A program made the translations under genes and the position numbers. Source: Thalassotalea nanhaiensis (GTDB lineage: Bacteria > Pseudomonadota > Gammaproteobacteria > Enterobacterales > Alteromonadaceae). From it: a DNA stretch of 64,000 nucleotides. Each line of letters opens with the position of its first letter. Within the stretch, counting starts at the first letter, position 1. The DNA is taken from positions 1-64,000 of the forward strand of contig NZ_CP134146.1 in NCBI RefSeq assembly GCF_031583575.1, given 5' to 3'. Under the pieces are notes generated by a model. That model made no database searches and had not been told where the DNA came from. It saw only the letters and a program-made list of their open reading frames with translations. Of the stretch, positions 25,273 to 39,812 are shown in pieces.

Positions 25273-26919
25273 ATGTCAGATAAGTATATTAATGGACTCA
25301 CTCAAGTTGCAGCAAATCATCAAGCCTTGAGTCCTGTCAATTTTCTTAAACGTAGCGCAGAGTTATATCCTGATAAAGTCGCAATTATTCATGGTAATGA
25401 ACAGTATACTTACCGTGAATTCCAACAAAACGTAAATCGATTAGCATCAGCATTACAACAACGTGGTGTAAGCCAAGGTACTACTGTTACCGTAATGGCT
25501 GCCAATATACCGGCTTTTTTAGATGCGCATTTTGCTGTGCCTATGTTAGGAGCGGTACTTAACTCTTTAAATACACGGCTAGATGCTGAAAACCTTGCGT
25601 TCATTCTTGATCATGCCGAATGTGATGTGTTGTTAACTGATACCGCCTACAGTGAAGTGATGAAAAAAGCAGTTGCTCTATCGAGTAGAACGCCGCTTAT
25701 TATTGATATCGATGATCCTCAAAGCCAAGGAGGGGAGCGTTTAGGTGAGTTGGAATATCAACAGCTATTAGCCGAAGGCACACCATCGTTCGAGCAGCCA
25801 GTTATAGAAGATGAATGGCAAGCTATGGCGTTAAATTACACATCAGGAACCACTGGCAACCCTAAAGGGGTTGTATATTCTCACCGGGGTGCCTATTTAA
25901 ACGCACTAGGTAACAATATGATTTGGCCGTTGGATGAAAATTCAGTGTATTTATGGACTCTGCCAATGTTCCATTGTAATGGTTGGTGTTTCCCTTGGAC
26001 CGTTACAGCAATGGCAGCAACACATGTATGTCTTCGTCAGGTTGAAGTAAACGCTATTATTAATTCTATCTCTGAACACAATATTACGCATATGTGTGGT
26101 GCACCTATTGTGTTAAATATGATTTTAAATGGTCCAGAGGAACTCACTCAAAAATTAACTGGCAGTGTTAAAGCCATGACCGCTGGAGCTCCACCACCTG
26201 CTGCGGTTATTAAAGGTATGGAAAAGTTGGGTTTTGATATTACTCAAACATACGGCTTAACTGAAGTTTATGGTCCTTGTGTGGCAAGCTCATGGAAAAA
26301 AGAGTGGAACCATTTAAGCGGTGATGAACGCGCAGCTTTAAAAGCTAGGCAAGGCATCCGCTATCCAACTCAAGAAGATGTCGATGTGTTAGATCCCGAA
26401 ACTATGTTACCAGTACCTGCTGATGCGGAAACTATTGGCGAAATAATGTTTCGCGGTAATACTACAATGAAGGGATATTTAAAGAATCCATCTGCGACAC
26501 AAGAGGCTTTTAAAGGAGGGTGGTTTCATTCAGGCGATTTAGCGGTTAAACACCCTGATGGTTATTTAGAAATTCGCGATAGATCAAAAGATATCATTAT
26601 TTCCGGCGGTGAAAATATTTCATCCGTTGAAGTTGAGGGCGTTCTATATCGTCACCCGGCCATAATGGAAGCAGCGGTTGTTGCTCGTAAAGATGATACT
26701 TGGGGAGAAACGCCGTGCGCTTTTGTTACCCTAAAGTCTGGAGAGCACGCTACTCAAAGTGAAATTATCGAATTTTGTCGTGAAAACATGGCACGTTTCA
26801 AGTGTCCTAAAACAATTGTTTTCGCGGATTTACCAAAAACGTCTACAGGTAAGATTCAAAAGTTTATTTTAAGAGAAAAAGTAAAAAACTTATTTGAAAA
26901 CATTCCAGAAACGGCTTAA
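25273..26919 (+). CDS. Acyl-CoA synthetase (AlkK/DmdB-like AMP-forming ligase)
   Basis: This adenylate-forming enzyme activates an acid to its CoA thioester. The 548-residue product has the AMP-binding P-loop YTSGTTGNPKGVVYSH, the YGLTEVYGP motif, HSGDLAV, RSKDIIISGGENIS and the catalytic lysine in KTSTGKIQK. Overall it resembles medium-chain AlkK-type ligases and methylmercaptopropionate-CoA ligases (DmdB). The substrate cannot be decided from sequence alone. It is monocistronic, ending before a terminator. Confidence 0.88.
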   Translation: MSDKYINGLTQVAANHQALSPVNFLKRSAELYPDKVAIIHGNEQYTYREFQQNVNRLASALQQRGVSQGTTVTVMAANIPAFLDAHFAVPMLGAVLNSLNTRLDAENLAFILDHAECDVLLTDTAYSEVMKKAVALSSRTPLIIDIDDPQSQGGERLGELEYQQLLAEGTPSFEQPVIEDEWQAMALNYTSGTTGNPKGVVYSHRGAYLNALGNNMIWPLDENSVYLWTLPMFHCNGWCFPWTVTAMAATHVCLRQVEVNAIINSISEHNITHMCGAPIVLNMILNGPEELTQKLTGSVKAMTAGAPPPAAVIKGMEKLGFDITQTYGLTEVYGPCVASSWKKEWNHLSGDERAALKARQGIRYPTQEDVDVLDPETMLPVPADAETIGEIMFRGNTTMKGYLKNPSATQEAFKGGWFHSGDLAVKHPDGYLEIRDRSKDIIISGGENISSVEVEGVLYRHPAIMEAAVVARKDDTWGETPCAFVTLKSGEHATQSEIIEFCRENMARFKCPKTIVFADLPKTSTGKIQKFILREKVKNLFENIPETA

Positions 26920-26951
26920 AGCAGTTTAAACAATTTCTAAGTAAACAAATC

Positions 26952-26994
26952 AATGCGATCATTCGTTTTAGGCGATATAATGATCGCATTTTTA
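26952..26994 (+). terminator. Terminator after the acyl-CoA synthetase gene
   Basis: AATGCGATCAT and ATGATCGCATT form an 11-bp perfect stem around a 17-base loop, followed by a T run. Confidence 0.75.
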
Positions 26995-27019
26995 TTAACT
27001 AGCAAAGTTAAGTGCTTAG

Positions 27020-28497
<1,478 letters not shown>

Positions 28498-28511
28498 TTT
28501 TTAAACTAATT

Positions 28512-28549
28512 AAAAAAGCCCAATAAATATAACTTTATTGGGCTTTTTT
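28512..28549. terminator. Bidirectional terminator between hemF and the sulfatase gene
   Basis: AAAAAAGCCCAATAAA and TTTATTGGGCTTTTTT pair perfectly over 16 bp around TATAAC. It serves both converging transcripts. Confidence 0.93.
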
Positions 28550-28573
28550 CTTTCATGCGTTTATCGGAAAAGC

Positions 28574-30406
28574 TTATTTATTAAAGCGGCGTAACTCTTC
28601 CATCGCGTCTAACACAACGTTCATATCCAACTTACCATCTTCAATTTCTTGATAGTCATTATCGAAAATTGTGAAATTACCTAAACGATCGAGTTCATTC
28701 AGTTGCTTGGTATCTTTTATTGCGTAATAACCATCACGACCAAAGATTAACCAACTATGCTGCTGTTTATCAAACAATGACTGACCACTGCTGTATTCAT
28801 TGCTTTTATTACTACAGCCAAGCGCGTCAGTAAGCAACGTCGGAGCAATATCATAATGGCTAGTTTGAGCTTGATAGAAGTCTTTTGGAGCTTCTGGCCA
28901 ATGAATTATCAATGGCACCTGAGTTTGGTATCTGGAATAGTTTGAGTTGTGACCCCAAAATCCCTTCTTACTATCATTAAACTCTTTACCATGATCACCC
29001 GTTATGATGATGATGGTATTGTTAATATCATCGCCCAATTGAGCGATTACTTGTTGAATTTGCAAATCAATAAAATTGATTGAATTCTTATATAAGTTTA
29101 AAAATGGCTGCGGATCATAGTCATCATTTAATGCCATATAGTTTATGTCATCTAAAGAAGGTGTATATTTTCGTTCAAAATCTGTCGGTATCGAAAATCC
29201 ATGGGCAGAGTCAAAAAGCATGAATGCAAAAAATGGATTATCGCTGTCCTTGTTTTTATGCCAATCGATAAAATCTTTGGTAATGTCCATATCACGCTCA
29301 AAAGGTTTTTCACCTTTAGAATGAGTACGAAGATTTTCAACGTTACTAAATAATGTTTGATCAAACTCCGGGCTTGTCAATTTTGCACTGGCAAAAATAC
29401 CAATATCGTAGCTTTGCTGCTTAACAACATCCATTAAAACAGGCGATGTCTGCGTATCCAGAATAGGTTGCCAGTAATGGCCAGGAATCGCATAAAACAA
29501 ACTGAACATGCCATGGCGAGTGTTGTTACTGCCGCTATGGTGTTGCTTAAAGTGCGTACCTTTATCAGCAATACTTTGAATAGTTGGCGTCATTTTGCCG
29601 TCCATCATATCACTGCGCCAAGAGTCCAACGTGATCAATAAAATATTTTTTTGCTGAGCTGGCGCCACACATTGCATTGGGCTTAACGGATAATTAATTG
29701 CCGACTTGACCTTTTTTTGTTTTAACAAGGCCTGTTGTTTTTGTGCTTCTATATTAACCACACCAAATTTAGCCATAAAGCTTTTCGCTGTTAGCGGAAA
29801 TGAAATTGGCAAATAACGAGCTTGCTGGGTAATACTTTTCTCAAACTTGGCATCTGCCCACGTATGAATGCCGTGGCCAAGAAGTAATAATACAAACCAA
29901 ATCTTTAAAGGTGTTTTAAGAGAAAAATGAGTTTCCACATATTTATTACGAAGCATTTCGCTTAAGAATATTTGCGCGGCAAAAAAGGCCAAAATAATTA
30001 AGCTTATCAATGTCCATAACTGCCACGAGAAACTGAAAATTTCTGTTCCGCCCTCAACCATTAACTCAAACACAATGCCATTAAAATGAAATCGATATTG
30101 TTGATAAACAAAAGTATCGGCAAGTAGTAATGATAAGGCTAAAGATACGAGTATGATGGCAATAAATCGTATTGCTAAATAATGCTTTAGAATTTTAGCC
30201 AGTAAATGTAAAAAACCGGTCAGTAATAATGCTAAAAAACCTAAATGAGCAACACTGTAAGTAAATAAAAATATTGTTGAAATTACACTGTCAGGATAGG
30301 GGTGTGGCGATAAATACCTTAAGGCAATGAAAATTGTAATGACAAAGTTAACGGCTAGGTACCGGTTTAACCAGCTTTTTACATTGTTTGCTTGAAAATC
30401 ATTCAT
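28574..30406 (-). CDS. PbgA/YejM-like inner-membrane sulfatase-fold protein
   Basis: This is a 610-residue inner-membrane protein with an N-terminal DUF3413-type region of about five membrane segments (residues 15-190) and a C-terminal periplasmic alkaline phosphatase/sulfatase-fold domain (LITLDSWRSDMM, FDSAHGFS, ITGDHGKEFND, WGHNSNYSRYQTQVPLIIHWP). It resembles E. coli YejM/PbgA (586 residues), which senses periplasmic LPS and controls LpxC turnover. Unlike PbgA it keeps several sulfatase-like metal residues, so enzymatic activity cannot be excluded. It is monocistronic. Confidence 0.8.
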   Translation of the reverse strand: MNDFQANNVKSWLNRYLAVNFVITIFIALRYLSPHPYPDSVISTIFLFTYSVAHLGFLALLLTGFLHLLAKILKHYLAIRFIAIILVSLALSLLLADTFVYQQYRFHFNGIVFELMVEGGTEIFSFSWQLWTLISLIILAFFAAQIFLSEMLRNKYVETHFSLKTPLKIWFVLLLLGHGIHTWADAKFEKSITQQARYLPISFPLTAKSFMAKFGVVNIEAQKQQALLKQKKVKSAINYPLSPMQCVAPAQQKNILLITLDSWRSDMMDGKMTPTIQSIADKGTHFKQHHSGSNNTRHGMFSLFYAIPGHYWQPILDTQTSPVLMDVVKQQSYDIGIFASAKLTSPEFDQTLFSNVENLRTHSKGEKPFERDMDITKDFIDWHKNKDSDNPFFAFMLFDSAHGFSIPTDFERKYTPSLDDINYMALNDDYDPQPFLNLYKNSINFIDLQIQQVIAQLGDDINNTIIIITGDHGKEFNDSKKGFWGHNSNYSRYQTQVPLIIHWPEAPKDFYQAQTSHYDIAPTLLTDALGCSNKSNEYSSGQSLFDKQQHSWLIFGRDGYYAIKDTKQLNELDRLGNFTIFDNDYQEIEDGKLDMNVVLDAMEELRRFNK

Positions 30407-30531
30407 AAATTAATTAATTTTTGTATTTTGTTTAGTATCTAAAAAAACTTGTTCTAAATCAATATCCCTACTTTTTTTGTGGTTACAATCCTTAACAAAT
30501 TTTGACAATATTAACATGTAAGGCAATGGCC

Positions 30532-31197
30532 ATGAAAAAGAATTTAATTAGTTTAGCATTAGTATCCCTATTAGCGAGCAATGCAGCGGTAGCCGCATCT
30601 TACGAAGCTGGTGATTTTGTGATCCGTGGTGGTGTAACCATGGTAGAACCTGACAGTGGTAAATCCGGCATAGATTTAGCGGGTGAAGATTCTGGCTTAA
30701 CTTTAAGCGTAGATGATAATACTCAATTAGGTCTAAACTTTGTTTACTTTTTTGATAGCAACTGGGCGATAGAAGTATTGGCAGCAACGCCATTTACTCA
30801 CGATGTTAAATTACAGGCGGCTGGCACAGAAACTACATTAGCTGAAGTTACACATTTACCACCGACAGTGAGTGCGGTTTATTACTTTGATACCGGTTCA
30901 AAATTTATGCCTTATGTAGGTGCCGGTTTAAACTACACCATTTTCTTTGATGAAGAATTTGATTCAACTTATAAAGACGCTGGCTTTAGTAATCTTGAAC
31001 TGGACGGGTCTTTTGGATTTGCATTACAAGTTGGTGCCGATTATCAATTAAATGAAAAGTGGCATATTAATGCATCAGCTCGTTACATCGATATAGGTAC
31101 AGACGCTACTTTCGATGTGGGTGGTGCAAGTATTGGCGAATCTTCTGTAGATGTAGACCCAATGGTTTACTCACTTATGCTTGGCTATAAGTTTTAA
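30532..31197 (+). CDS. ompW: Outer membrane protein OmpW
   Basis: OmpW is an eight-stranded outer-membrane barrel with a hydrophobic channel. The start at 30532 is preferred over the longer frame because a TAAGG ribosome binding site is well spaced and MKKNLISLALVSLLASNAAVA is a clean signal peptide. The mature part shows NTQLGLNFVYFF, IEVLAATPFTHD, HLPPTVSAVYYF and the terminal YSLMLGYKF, all close to E. coli OmpW. A terminator follows. Confidence 0.95.
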   Translation: MKKNLISLALVSLLASNAAVAASYEAGDFVIRGGVTMVEPDSGKSGIDLAGEDSGLTLSVDDNTQLGLNFVYFFDSNWAIEVLAATPFTHDVKLQAAGTETTLAEVTHLPPTVSAVYYFDTGSKFMPYVGAGLNYTIFFDEEFDSTYKDAGFSNLELDGSFGFALQVGADYQLNEKWHINASARYIDIGTDATFDVGGASIGESSVDVDPMVYSLMLGYKF

Positions 31198-31221
31198 TTA
31201 AACTTTCCCATCAATATAAAC

Positions 31222-31254
31222 AGCCACTGAATTCGAAAGATTCGGTGGCTTTTT
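31222..31254 (+). terminator. Terminator after ompW
   Basis: AGCCACTGAAT and ATTCGGTGGCT form a stem with one wobble around TCGAAAG, followed by a T run. Confidence 0.85.
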
Positions 31255-31387
31255 AATTCATGGAAGAATTAACTTAGAATTGCCATGGATGCTTTTCAGA
31301 GTTGCCCGTTATAAGCTTTTGTCAATTCATATTCCCATTAGCGTTAGATTTGGTTACTCTTAACAAAACTCACCATAATTAGTGCCC

Positions 31388-32212
31388 ATGGATAACTATC
31401 TCGTTTTTGGCAACCCAATTGCCCAATCAAAATCACCACTTATTCATCAAATGTTTGCCGAGCAAACACAACAAGCGATTACTTATACAAAAAGCCAACC
31501 AGAAGAGGCTGAATTTAAAGCATCCGTTGCAACATTCATTAATAACGGTGGTAAGGGTGCTAATGTCACAGCACCTTTTAAAGAACAGGCAATTCAATTG
31601 TGTGAGCATTTAACTGAACGAGCTAATATGGCTGGTGCAGTGAATACATTGAGTTTTCGTGATGGTAAGGTTTATGGCGATAATACCGATGGCATTGGTT
31701 TAGTAAATGATTTGAAAAGTCACCAGGTTCAGCTTACCAATAAATCAATATTACTTATGGGAGCTGGCGGGGCAGCTCGTGGGGTAATATTACCTCTATT
31801 AGCTGAAAATCCAGCTCGCATTGTTATTGTAAATAGAACAGTCGAAAAAGCAAAGTTGTTAGCAACTCGTTTTAATGATGAAAAGTTATCGGCAATTGGC
31901 TATAGCGAAACCGCAGAAACAACGTTTGATGTAATTATTAATGCAACATCGGCAAGCCTATCAGCAAACCTACCTGATTTAAGTCCTAAATGTATTACTG
32001 AGAAAACTGTTTGTTATGACATGGTTTATGGCGCTGAATTAAGCCTATTCTTAACCTGGTGTGCTGAACACAAAGCCCGACAAGTCATTGATGGTTTAGG
32101 TATGTTAGTAGGCCAAGCCGCAGAAAGTTTTTATATTTGGCGCAAAGTAAGGCCAGAACAAACTCAGGTACTGGCTAAGTTAAGAAGTCAATTACAAGGC
32201 GTTGATAAATGA
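31388..32212 (+). CDS. aroE: Shikimate dehydrogenase
   Basis: AroE reduces 3-dehydroshikimate with NADPH. The product has about 274 residues from the ATG of MDNYLVFGNP. A GTG two codons upstream is possible but not needed. Motifs are NPIAQSKSPLIHQMF (shikimate site), GANVTAPFKE (catalytic Lys), NTDGIGLV and GAGGAARGV (NADP site). It overlaps the DUF1488 gene by 4 bases. Confidence 0.96.
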   Translation: MDNYLVFGNPIAQSKSPLIHQMFAEQTQQAITYTKSQPEEAEFKASVATFINNGGKGANVTAPFKEQAIQLCEHLTERANMAGAVNTLSFRDGKVYGDNTDGIGLVNDLKSHQVQLTNKSILLMGAGGAARGVILPLLAENPARIVIVNRTVEKAKLLATRFNDEKLSAIGYSETAETTFDVIINATSASLSANLPDLSPKCITEKTVCYDMVYGAELSLFLTWCAEHKARQVIDGLGMLVGQAAESFYIWRKVRPEQTQVLAKLRSQLQGVDK

Positions 32213-32424
32213 ATCAGGCGATTTTGTTTAATGATGATCATATTTATATAGTAGAAAAGCAGCTTTGGCGCTTTACCGGGTTACTGTCTGGCAATCAGGT
32301 AAATATATATATAGCACATTCAGCGTCAGCAATAAGCCAAGCAGATAAGTTTGATTGGGAAGAAAAAGTCGAAGAGTGGTTAGAAGATAATGAGCCAGAT
32401 GAGAATAATGAGATCTGGCTCTAG
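32209..32424 (+). CDS. DUF1488 family protein
   Basis: This is a 71-residue acidic protein of the DUF1488 family (E. coli YrdB-like) of unknown function. It overlaps the end of aroE in an ATGA arrangement. The aroE-yrdB-yrdA order matches the E. coli region before rrnD. Confidence 0.85.
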   Translation: MNQAILFNDDHIYIVEKQLWRFTGLLSGNQVNIYIAHSASAISQADKFDWEEKVEEWLEDNEPDENNEIWL

Positions 32425-32427
32425 TAA

Positions 32428-32976
32428 CTATTGATTTTGTTCTGCAATATACTCATCTTTTAAACGAACGTAATTAGCATTTGTGTCTCTTAAGAAAGTG
32501 AGCTCGTCATCAGTGAGAGGGCGCTTTTGTTTTGCCGGGTTACCAACATACAAAAAGCCAGGCTCTAATGTCTTATTTGGTGGTACGAGAGATCCGGCAC
32601 CTATAATACAATCGTTACCGACAACTGCACCGTCCATTATTATGGCGCCCATGCCAACCAAAATACGATCGCCCAACGTACAGCCATGCAGCATTACTTT
32701 ATGGCCAACGGTAACTTCTTCACCAATAACTAGAGGATAGCCATCAGGAAATTTGGTGGTTTTGCGAGTCACATGCAAGACACTACCATCTTGAATGTTA
32801 CTATTTGCGCCGATAGTAATATGATTCACATCACCTCGTGCTACCACCAGTGGCCAAATACTTACATCAGCCCCTAGAGTGATATCACCAATTAATACAG
32901 AACTTGGATCAACATATACTTTTTCAGATAATTTAGGGTAAATGCCTCTATATGGCCTAAGGGAAGAAACTGTCAT
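32428..32976 (-). CDS. yrdA: Gamma-carbonic anhydrase family protein (YrdA-like)
   Basis: This is a 182-residue left-handed beta-helix hexapeptide protein, starting LRPYRGIYPKLSEKVYVDPS. Histidines in the positions of the family zinc ligands are visible (DGSVLHVTR, TVGHKVMLHGC). Family members bind zinc, but carbonic anhydrase activity of YrdA-type proteins is doubtful. It is convergent with aroE-DUF1488 and stands next to the rRNA operon as in E. coli. Confidence 0.92.
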   Translation of the reverse strand: MTVSSLRPYRGIYPKLSEKVYVDPSSVLIGDITLGADVSIWPLVVARGDVNHITIGANSNIQDGSVLHVTRKTTKFPDGYPLVIGEEVTVGHKVMLHGCTLGDRILVGMGAIIMDGAVVGNDCIIGAGSLVPPNKTLEPGFLYVGNPAKQKRPLTDDELTFLRDTNANYVRLKDEYIAEQNQ

Positions 32977-33211
32977 AAATGAAGCCTATTAATTGATTTA
33001 GTATTTACTCTATCAAAAAAACTAGAGCAAACAGATATAAAAACCCATTATCTAATAATAAATTGTAGTTTTTATATTAACTGTGAACGAGAAAATGTAA
33101 TTCAAACATAACTAAAAACGATCTAATCGATAACACTGAGCTCAATAATAGCGCAGCTTGTACAGAATATAATCGAATTTGAGTTTTTTTCAAATTAATT
33201 TCAAAAAGCAG

Positions 33212-33239
33212 TTGACGGCAGCCTAAAAATCTCTAAAAT
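33212..33239 (+). promoter_or_regulatory. rrn promoter P1
   Basis: TTGACG and TAAAAT are separated by 16 bases and followed by a GCGC discriminator, typical of stringently controlled rRNA promoters. Confidence 0.75.
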
Positions 33240-33359
33240 GCGCTTCACTTCTTCGGGACATCCCAACGAAGCGTTTTAATAAGTTAAGTAATCCAATAGG
33301 GTACTTAATCGCTGATGAAGCATTTAAAAATAAACTTTTAAATAATTCAAAAAAATCGG

Positions 33360-33387
33360 TTGACATTAAAACTAGGGTGCTTATAAT
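33360..33387 (+). promoter_or_regulatory. rrn promoter P2
   Basis: Perfect TTGACA and TATAAT hexamers with a 16-base spacer, again followed by a GCGC discriminator. It is 148 bases downstream of P1. Confidence 0.88.
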
Positions 33388-33471
33388 GCGCATCCACTTC
33401 AGGCAAGGCTACTAGCCGGTTTGAAGACAAAGAGACTAACGAATGCGATTAGCTCTTCGTTCGAATAGAAC

Positions 33472-33484
33472 GGTTCTTTAACAA
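33472..33484 (+). promoter_or_regulatory. rrn leader boxA antitermination site
   Basis: GGTTCTTTAACAA closely matches the boxA consensus TGCTCTTTAACAA bound by NusB-S10 for rRNA antitermination. Confidence 0.75.
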
Positions 33485-33490
33485 TTAGTT

Positions 33491-33514
33491 ATCATGCAAT
33501 TTGTGTGGGCACTC
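33491..33514 (+). other. 16S rRNA processing stem, 5' arm
   Basis: ATCATGCAATTTGTGTG plus CACTC pairs with GAGTG plus CACACAAATTGTATGAT at 35291-35314, with one G-U pair and a small internal loop. This is the RNase III stem that encloses the 16S sequence. Confidence 0.8.
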
Positions 33515-33710
33515 ACATTAAGATTGATTTACAACATAGATACTTCGGTATCAAAAATCACTTAATGATGATGAACACACAAACAAATTAATTATCTTTA
33601 TTTAGCGATAAAGTTAATTAGTACGTTTTAGTTTAACCAGCTTCTGGTTAGACGGAACATTCAGAATTCATTGAGTAGCATCGCTTGTCGATGCATATGT
33701 AACAACTTTT

Positions 33711-35253
<1,543 letters not shown>

Positions 35254-35290
35254 CCTTAAGTAGACAACTTAATGAGAGCTTAGGCTCTGC

Positions 35291-35314
35291 GAGTGTTCAC
35301 ACAAATTGTATGAT
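35291..35314 (+). other. 16S rRNA processing stem, 3' arm
   Basis: Complement of 33491-33514; together they form the RNase III substrate around 16S rRNA. Confidence 0.8.
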
Positions 35315-35370
35315 AACGAAAGATGAAGAAGTATAGGTCGTGACTACTTAAGTTGCAGACCCATCATGAT

Positions 35371-35447
<77 letters not shown>

Positions 35448-35489
35448 AATTAACGTTTTTACAACGTTAATTACCATTGGTAAAACAAT

Positions 35490-35565
35490 GGGGCTATAGC
35501 TCAGCTGGGAGAGCGCCTGCCTTGCACGCAGGAGGTCAGCAGTTCGATCCTGCTTAGCTCCACCA
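35490..35565 (+). tRNA. alaT: tRNA-Ala (TGC)
   Basis: A 76-base tRNA with acceptor GGGGCTA/TAGCTCC, anticodon TGC in CTTGCAC, T-loop TTCGATC and an encoded CCA end. It follows tRNA-Ile by 42 bases. Confidence 0.97.
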
Positions 35566-35592
35566 TTTACTTACTCTTCTTCACGAGAAAGA

Positions 35593-35636
35593 CCAAATTT
35601 AAATTATCTTTTAAGATGTTTTAAATTTGGTTTTTT
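35593..35636 (+). terminator. Terminator-like hairpin inside the rRNA spacer
   Basis: CCAAATTTAAA and TTTAAATTTGG pair over 11 bp around a 16-base loop and are followed by TTTTTT. Since 23S must be transcribed past it, it may be an attenuator overcome by antitermination or just a processing structure. The stem is AT-rich. Confidence 0.45.
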
Positions 35637-35669
35637 ACCAACATAGATACCGAATGTGCGTATCAATGT

Positions 35670-35681
35670 ACTCTTTAACAA
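35670..35681 (+). promoter_or_regulatory. Spacer boxA
   Basis: ACTCTTTAACAA matches the boxA core and lies in the usual place upstream of 23S rRNA. Confidence 0.7.
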
Positions 35682-35984
35682 TTTGGAAAGCTGATATTAA
35701 ACCCGGTAACTTATGTTTATGACCTCCAATCATAAGCGTTCAATAAGTTACCACGATAAACAATTTATTGTTTATCAACCGAGCTGTTTTATACAACAGC
35801 TCAATATTATTAATGGCAACTCTTATCGTGTTGTCATTAGTTCTTACTCAAGGCTCACAGTTTACTGTGGGTTTGACATGAAGATGTCAACATTCTTATG
35901 AATGCGTGAAAATGTCAGACCTATAACTTAGTTCGGATTAGTCTCCGGACATTCTTGAAGTTGCAAGACTTTTTGGGGTTGTAT

Positions 35985-38874
<2,890 letters not shown>

Positions 38875-38966
38875 ACAACACCCAAGCAGTTTTGCTTGAG
38901 TTGTATGGTCTGATGAAAATCACGCATTAAAGAATACGACTTGAGTAAGTCACGGTTTAATACGCG

Positions 38967-39060
38967 TCCTGAACTTGTTTCAGGATCTATACAGCTTTCT
39001 AAATACGTTAGAACTCTGATGCACAATATGCGTCAGGAGACCCTGAAACAAGTTCAGGGT
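38967..39060. repeat. Inverted pair of CTGAAACAAGTTCAG palindromes between 23S and 5S
   Basis: TCCTGAA-CTTGT-TTCAGGA at 38967-38985 and ACCCTGAA-ACAAG-TTCAGGGT at 39040-39060 carry the same core in opposite orientation. TTCTAA/TTAGAA lies between them. They are small hairpins in the 23S-5S spacer. Confidence 0.6.
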
Positions 39061-39080
39061 GTTTCTAACGAAACAGTTTT

Positions 39081-39197
39081 TGTCTGGCGACAATAGCACT
39101 GTGGAACCACCTGATCCCATGCCGAACTCAGAAGTGAAACGCAGTTGCGCCGATGGTAGTGTGGGAGTTCCCATGTGAGAGTAGGTCATCGCCAGGC
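39081..39197 (+). rRNA. rrf: 5S ribosomal RNA
   Basis: The terminal pairing TGTCTGGCGA/TCGCCAGGC, and the conserved CCGAACTCAGAAGTGAAACG and GATGGTAGTGTGG segments, mark a complete 5S of about 117 bases. A terminator follows. Confidence 0.95.
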
Positions 39198-39212
39198 TCC
39201 TAATTGAAAATG

Positions 39213-39241
39213 AAAAGGGCATCCGTAAGGGTGCCCTTTTT
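39213..39241 (+). terminator. rRNA operon terminator
   Basis: AAAAGGGCA and TGCCCTTTT form a stable stem, with inner pairs CC/GG, followed by more T. Confidence 0.9.
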
Positions 39242-39477
39242 GTTTGTCTCGAATAAAGTCTACTTCACATATATTATCTTGTATGTACGGATACCGTTTC
39301 CATTTTAAGCAGAGCATGTGATACCAATCACGCGTTCACAACTCCCAAACATCCCTGTTTTCGTTGCATATAGTATTTCCTATACAAAACACGATCCCGA
39401 AGGGGAGTCCCTGCTCACAACAAGTTGCTCCCGAAAATGAAACACGAAACATGTTTCGTCAAAAACGTTTCATTTCC

Positions 39478-39559
39478 CCCATGTGAGAGTATTTATCGAA
39501 AATTGCGTCCATGCATTTTCGATATTCACCACATCCATGTGGCTTATCGCCAGGCTCCT
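39478..39559 (+). pseudogene. 5S rRNA 3' fragment split by a palindromic insertion
   Basis: CCCATGTGAGAGTA (39478-39491) and ATCGCCAGGCTCCT (39546-39559) are identical to the 3' part of the intact 5S and its flank, where only GGTC separates them. Here 54 bases of hairpin sequence take the place of GGTC, and the 5' part of the gene is missing. It looks like the remnant of a second 5S gene. Confidence 0.7.
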
Positions 39560-39615
39560 CGGCAACTGCTCCATGCGTTGCTCTAACTACGCCCATCCAT
39601 GGGCTAGTAATTCCG

Positions 39616-39647
39616 AAAAGCCCCTTGCTAACGCAGAGGGCTTTTTT
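39616..39647 (+). terminator. Second terminator after the 5S remnant
   Basis: AAAAGCCC and GGGCTTTT form a stem around a 14-base loop, followed by a T run. It may be the original terminator of an rRNA operon with two 5S genes. Confidence 0.75.
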
Positions 39648-39687
39648 CGTTTGAGATTCTGAGTTTATTAAGCCACAGCACGCTGAT

Positions 39688-39786
39688 GGAGGTCCCGGAC
39701 ATCGCTGCTCGGCAATTGCTCCTGCATTGCTCTACCTCCTGCATCCATGCAGTCGTCTTCCGGGATGACGAGGTGTATTTTAACTA
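39688..39786 (+). repeat. REP-like element with nested hairpins
   Basis: GGAGG, the outer stem TCCCGGA (39693-39699)/TCCGGGA (39759-39765) and the tail TGACGAGGTGTA..TTAACTA match the element at 9422-9470. Between the stem arms lies a second copy of a hairpin unit also seen at 39558-39604. Confidence 0.6.
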
Positions 39787-39812
39787 GCACCGCGTTTTCT
39801 CAAATATTATTT

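Larger units (their letters stand above)
35566..35984 (+). other. Spacer between tRNA-Ala and 23S rRNA (hairpin-rich, no gene)
   Basis: No gene is visible. The spacer holds a terminator-like hairpin at 35593-35636 (CCAAATTTAAA/TTTAAATTTGG then six T), a second boxA at 35670-35681, and a chain of perfect small palindromes: GATAAACAAT/ATTGTTTATC (35755-35776), GAGCTGTT/AACAGCTC (about 35782-35803), and CACAGT/ACTGTG further on. The 5' arm of the 23S processing stem starts at 35978. Confidence 0.75.
39242..39812. other. Repeat-rich region after the rRNA operon (no intact gene)
   Basis: No protein gene is visible in these 571 bases. They contain the perfect 16-base palindrome ACGAAACATGTTTCGT (39444-39459), a broken 5S fragment (39478-39559), a family of small hairpins built around CAT-CC-ATG, a terminator (39616-39647) and a REP-like element (39688-39786). 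Confidence 0.7.
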
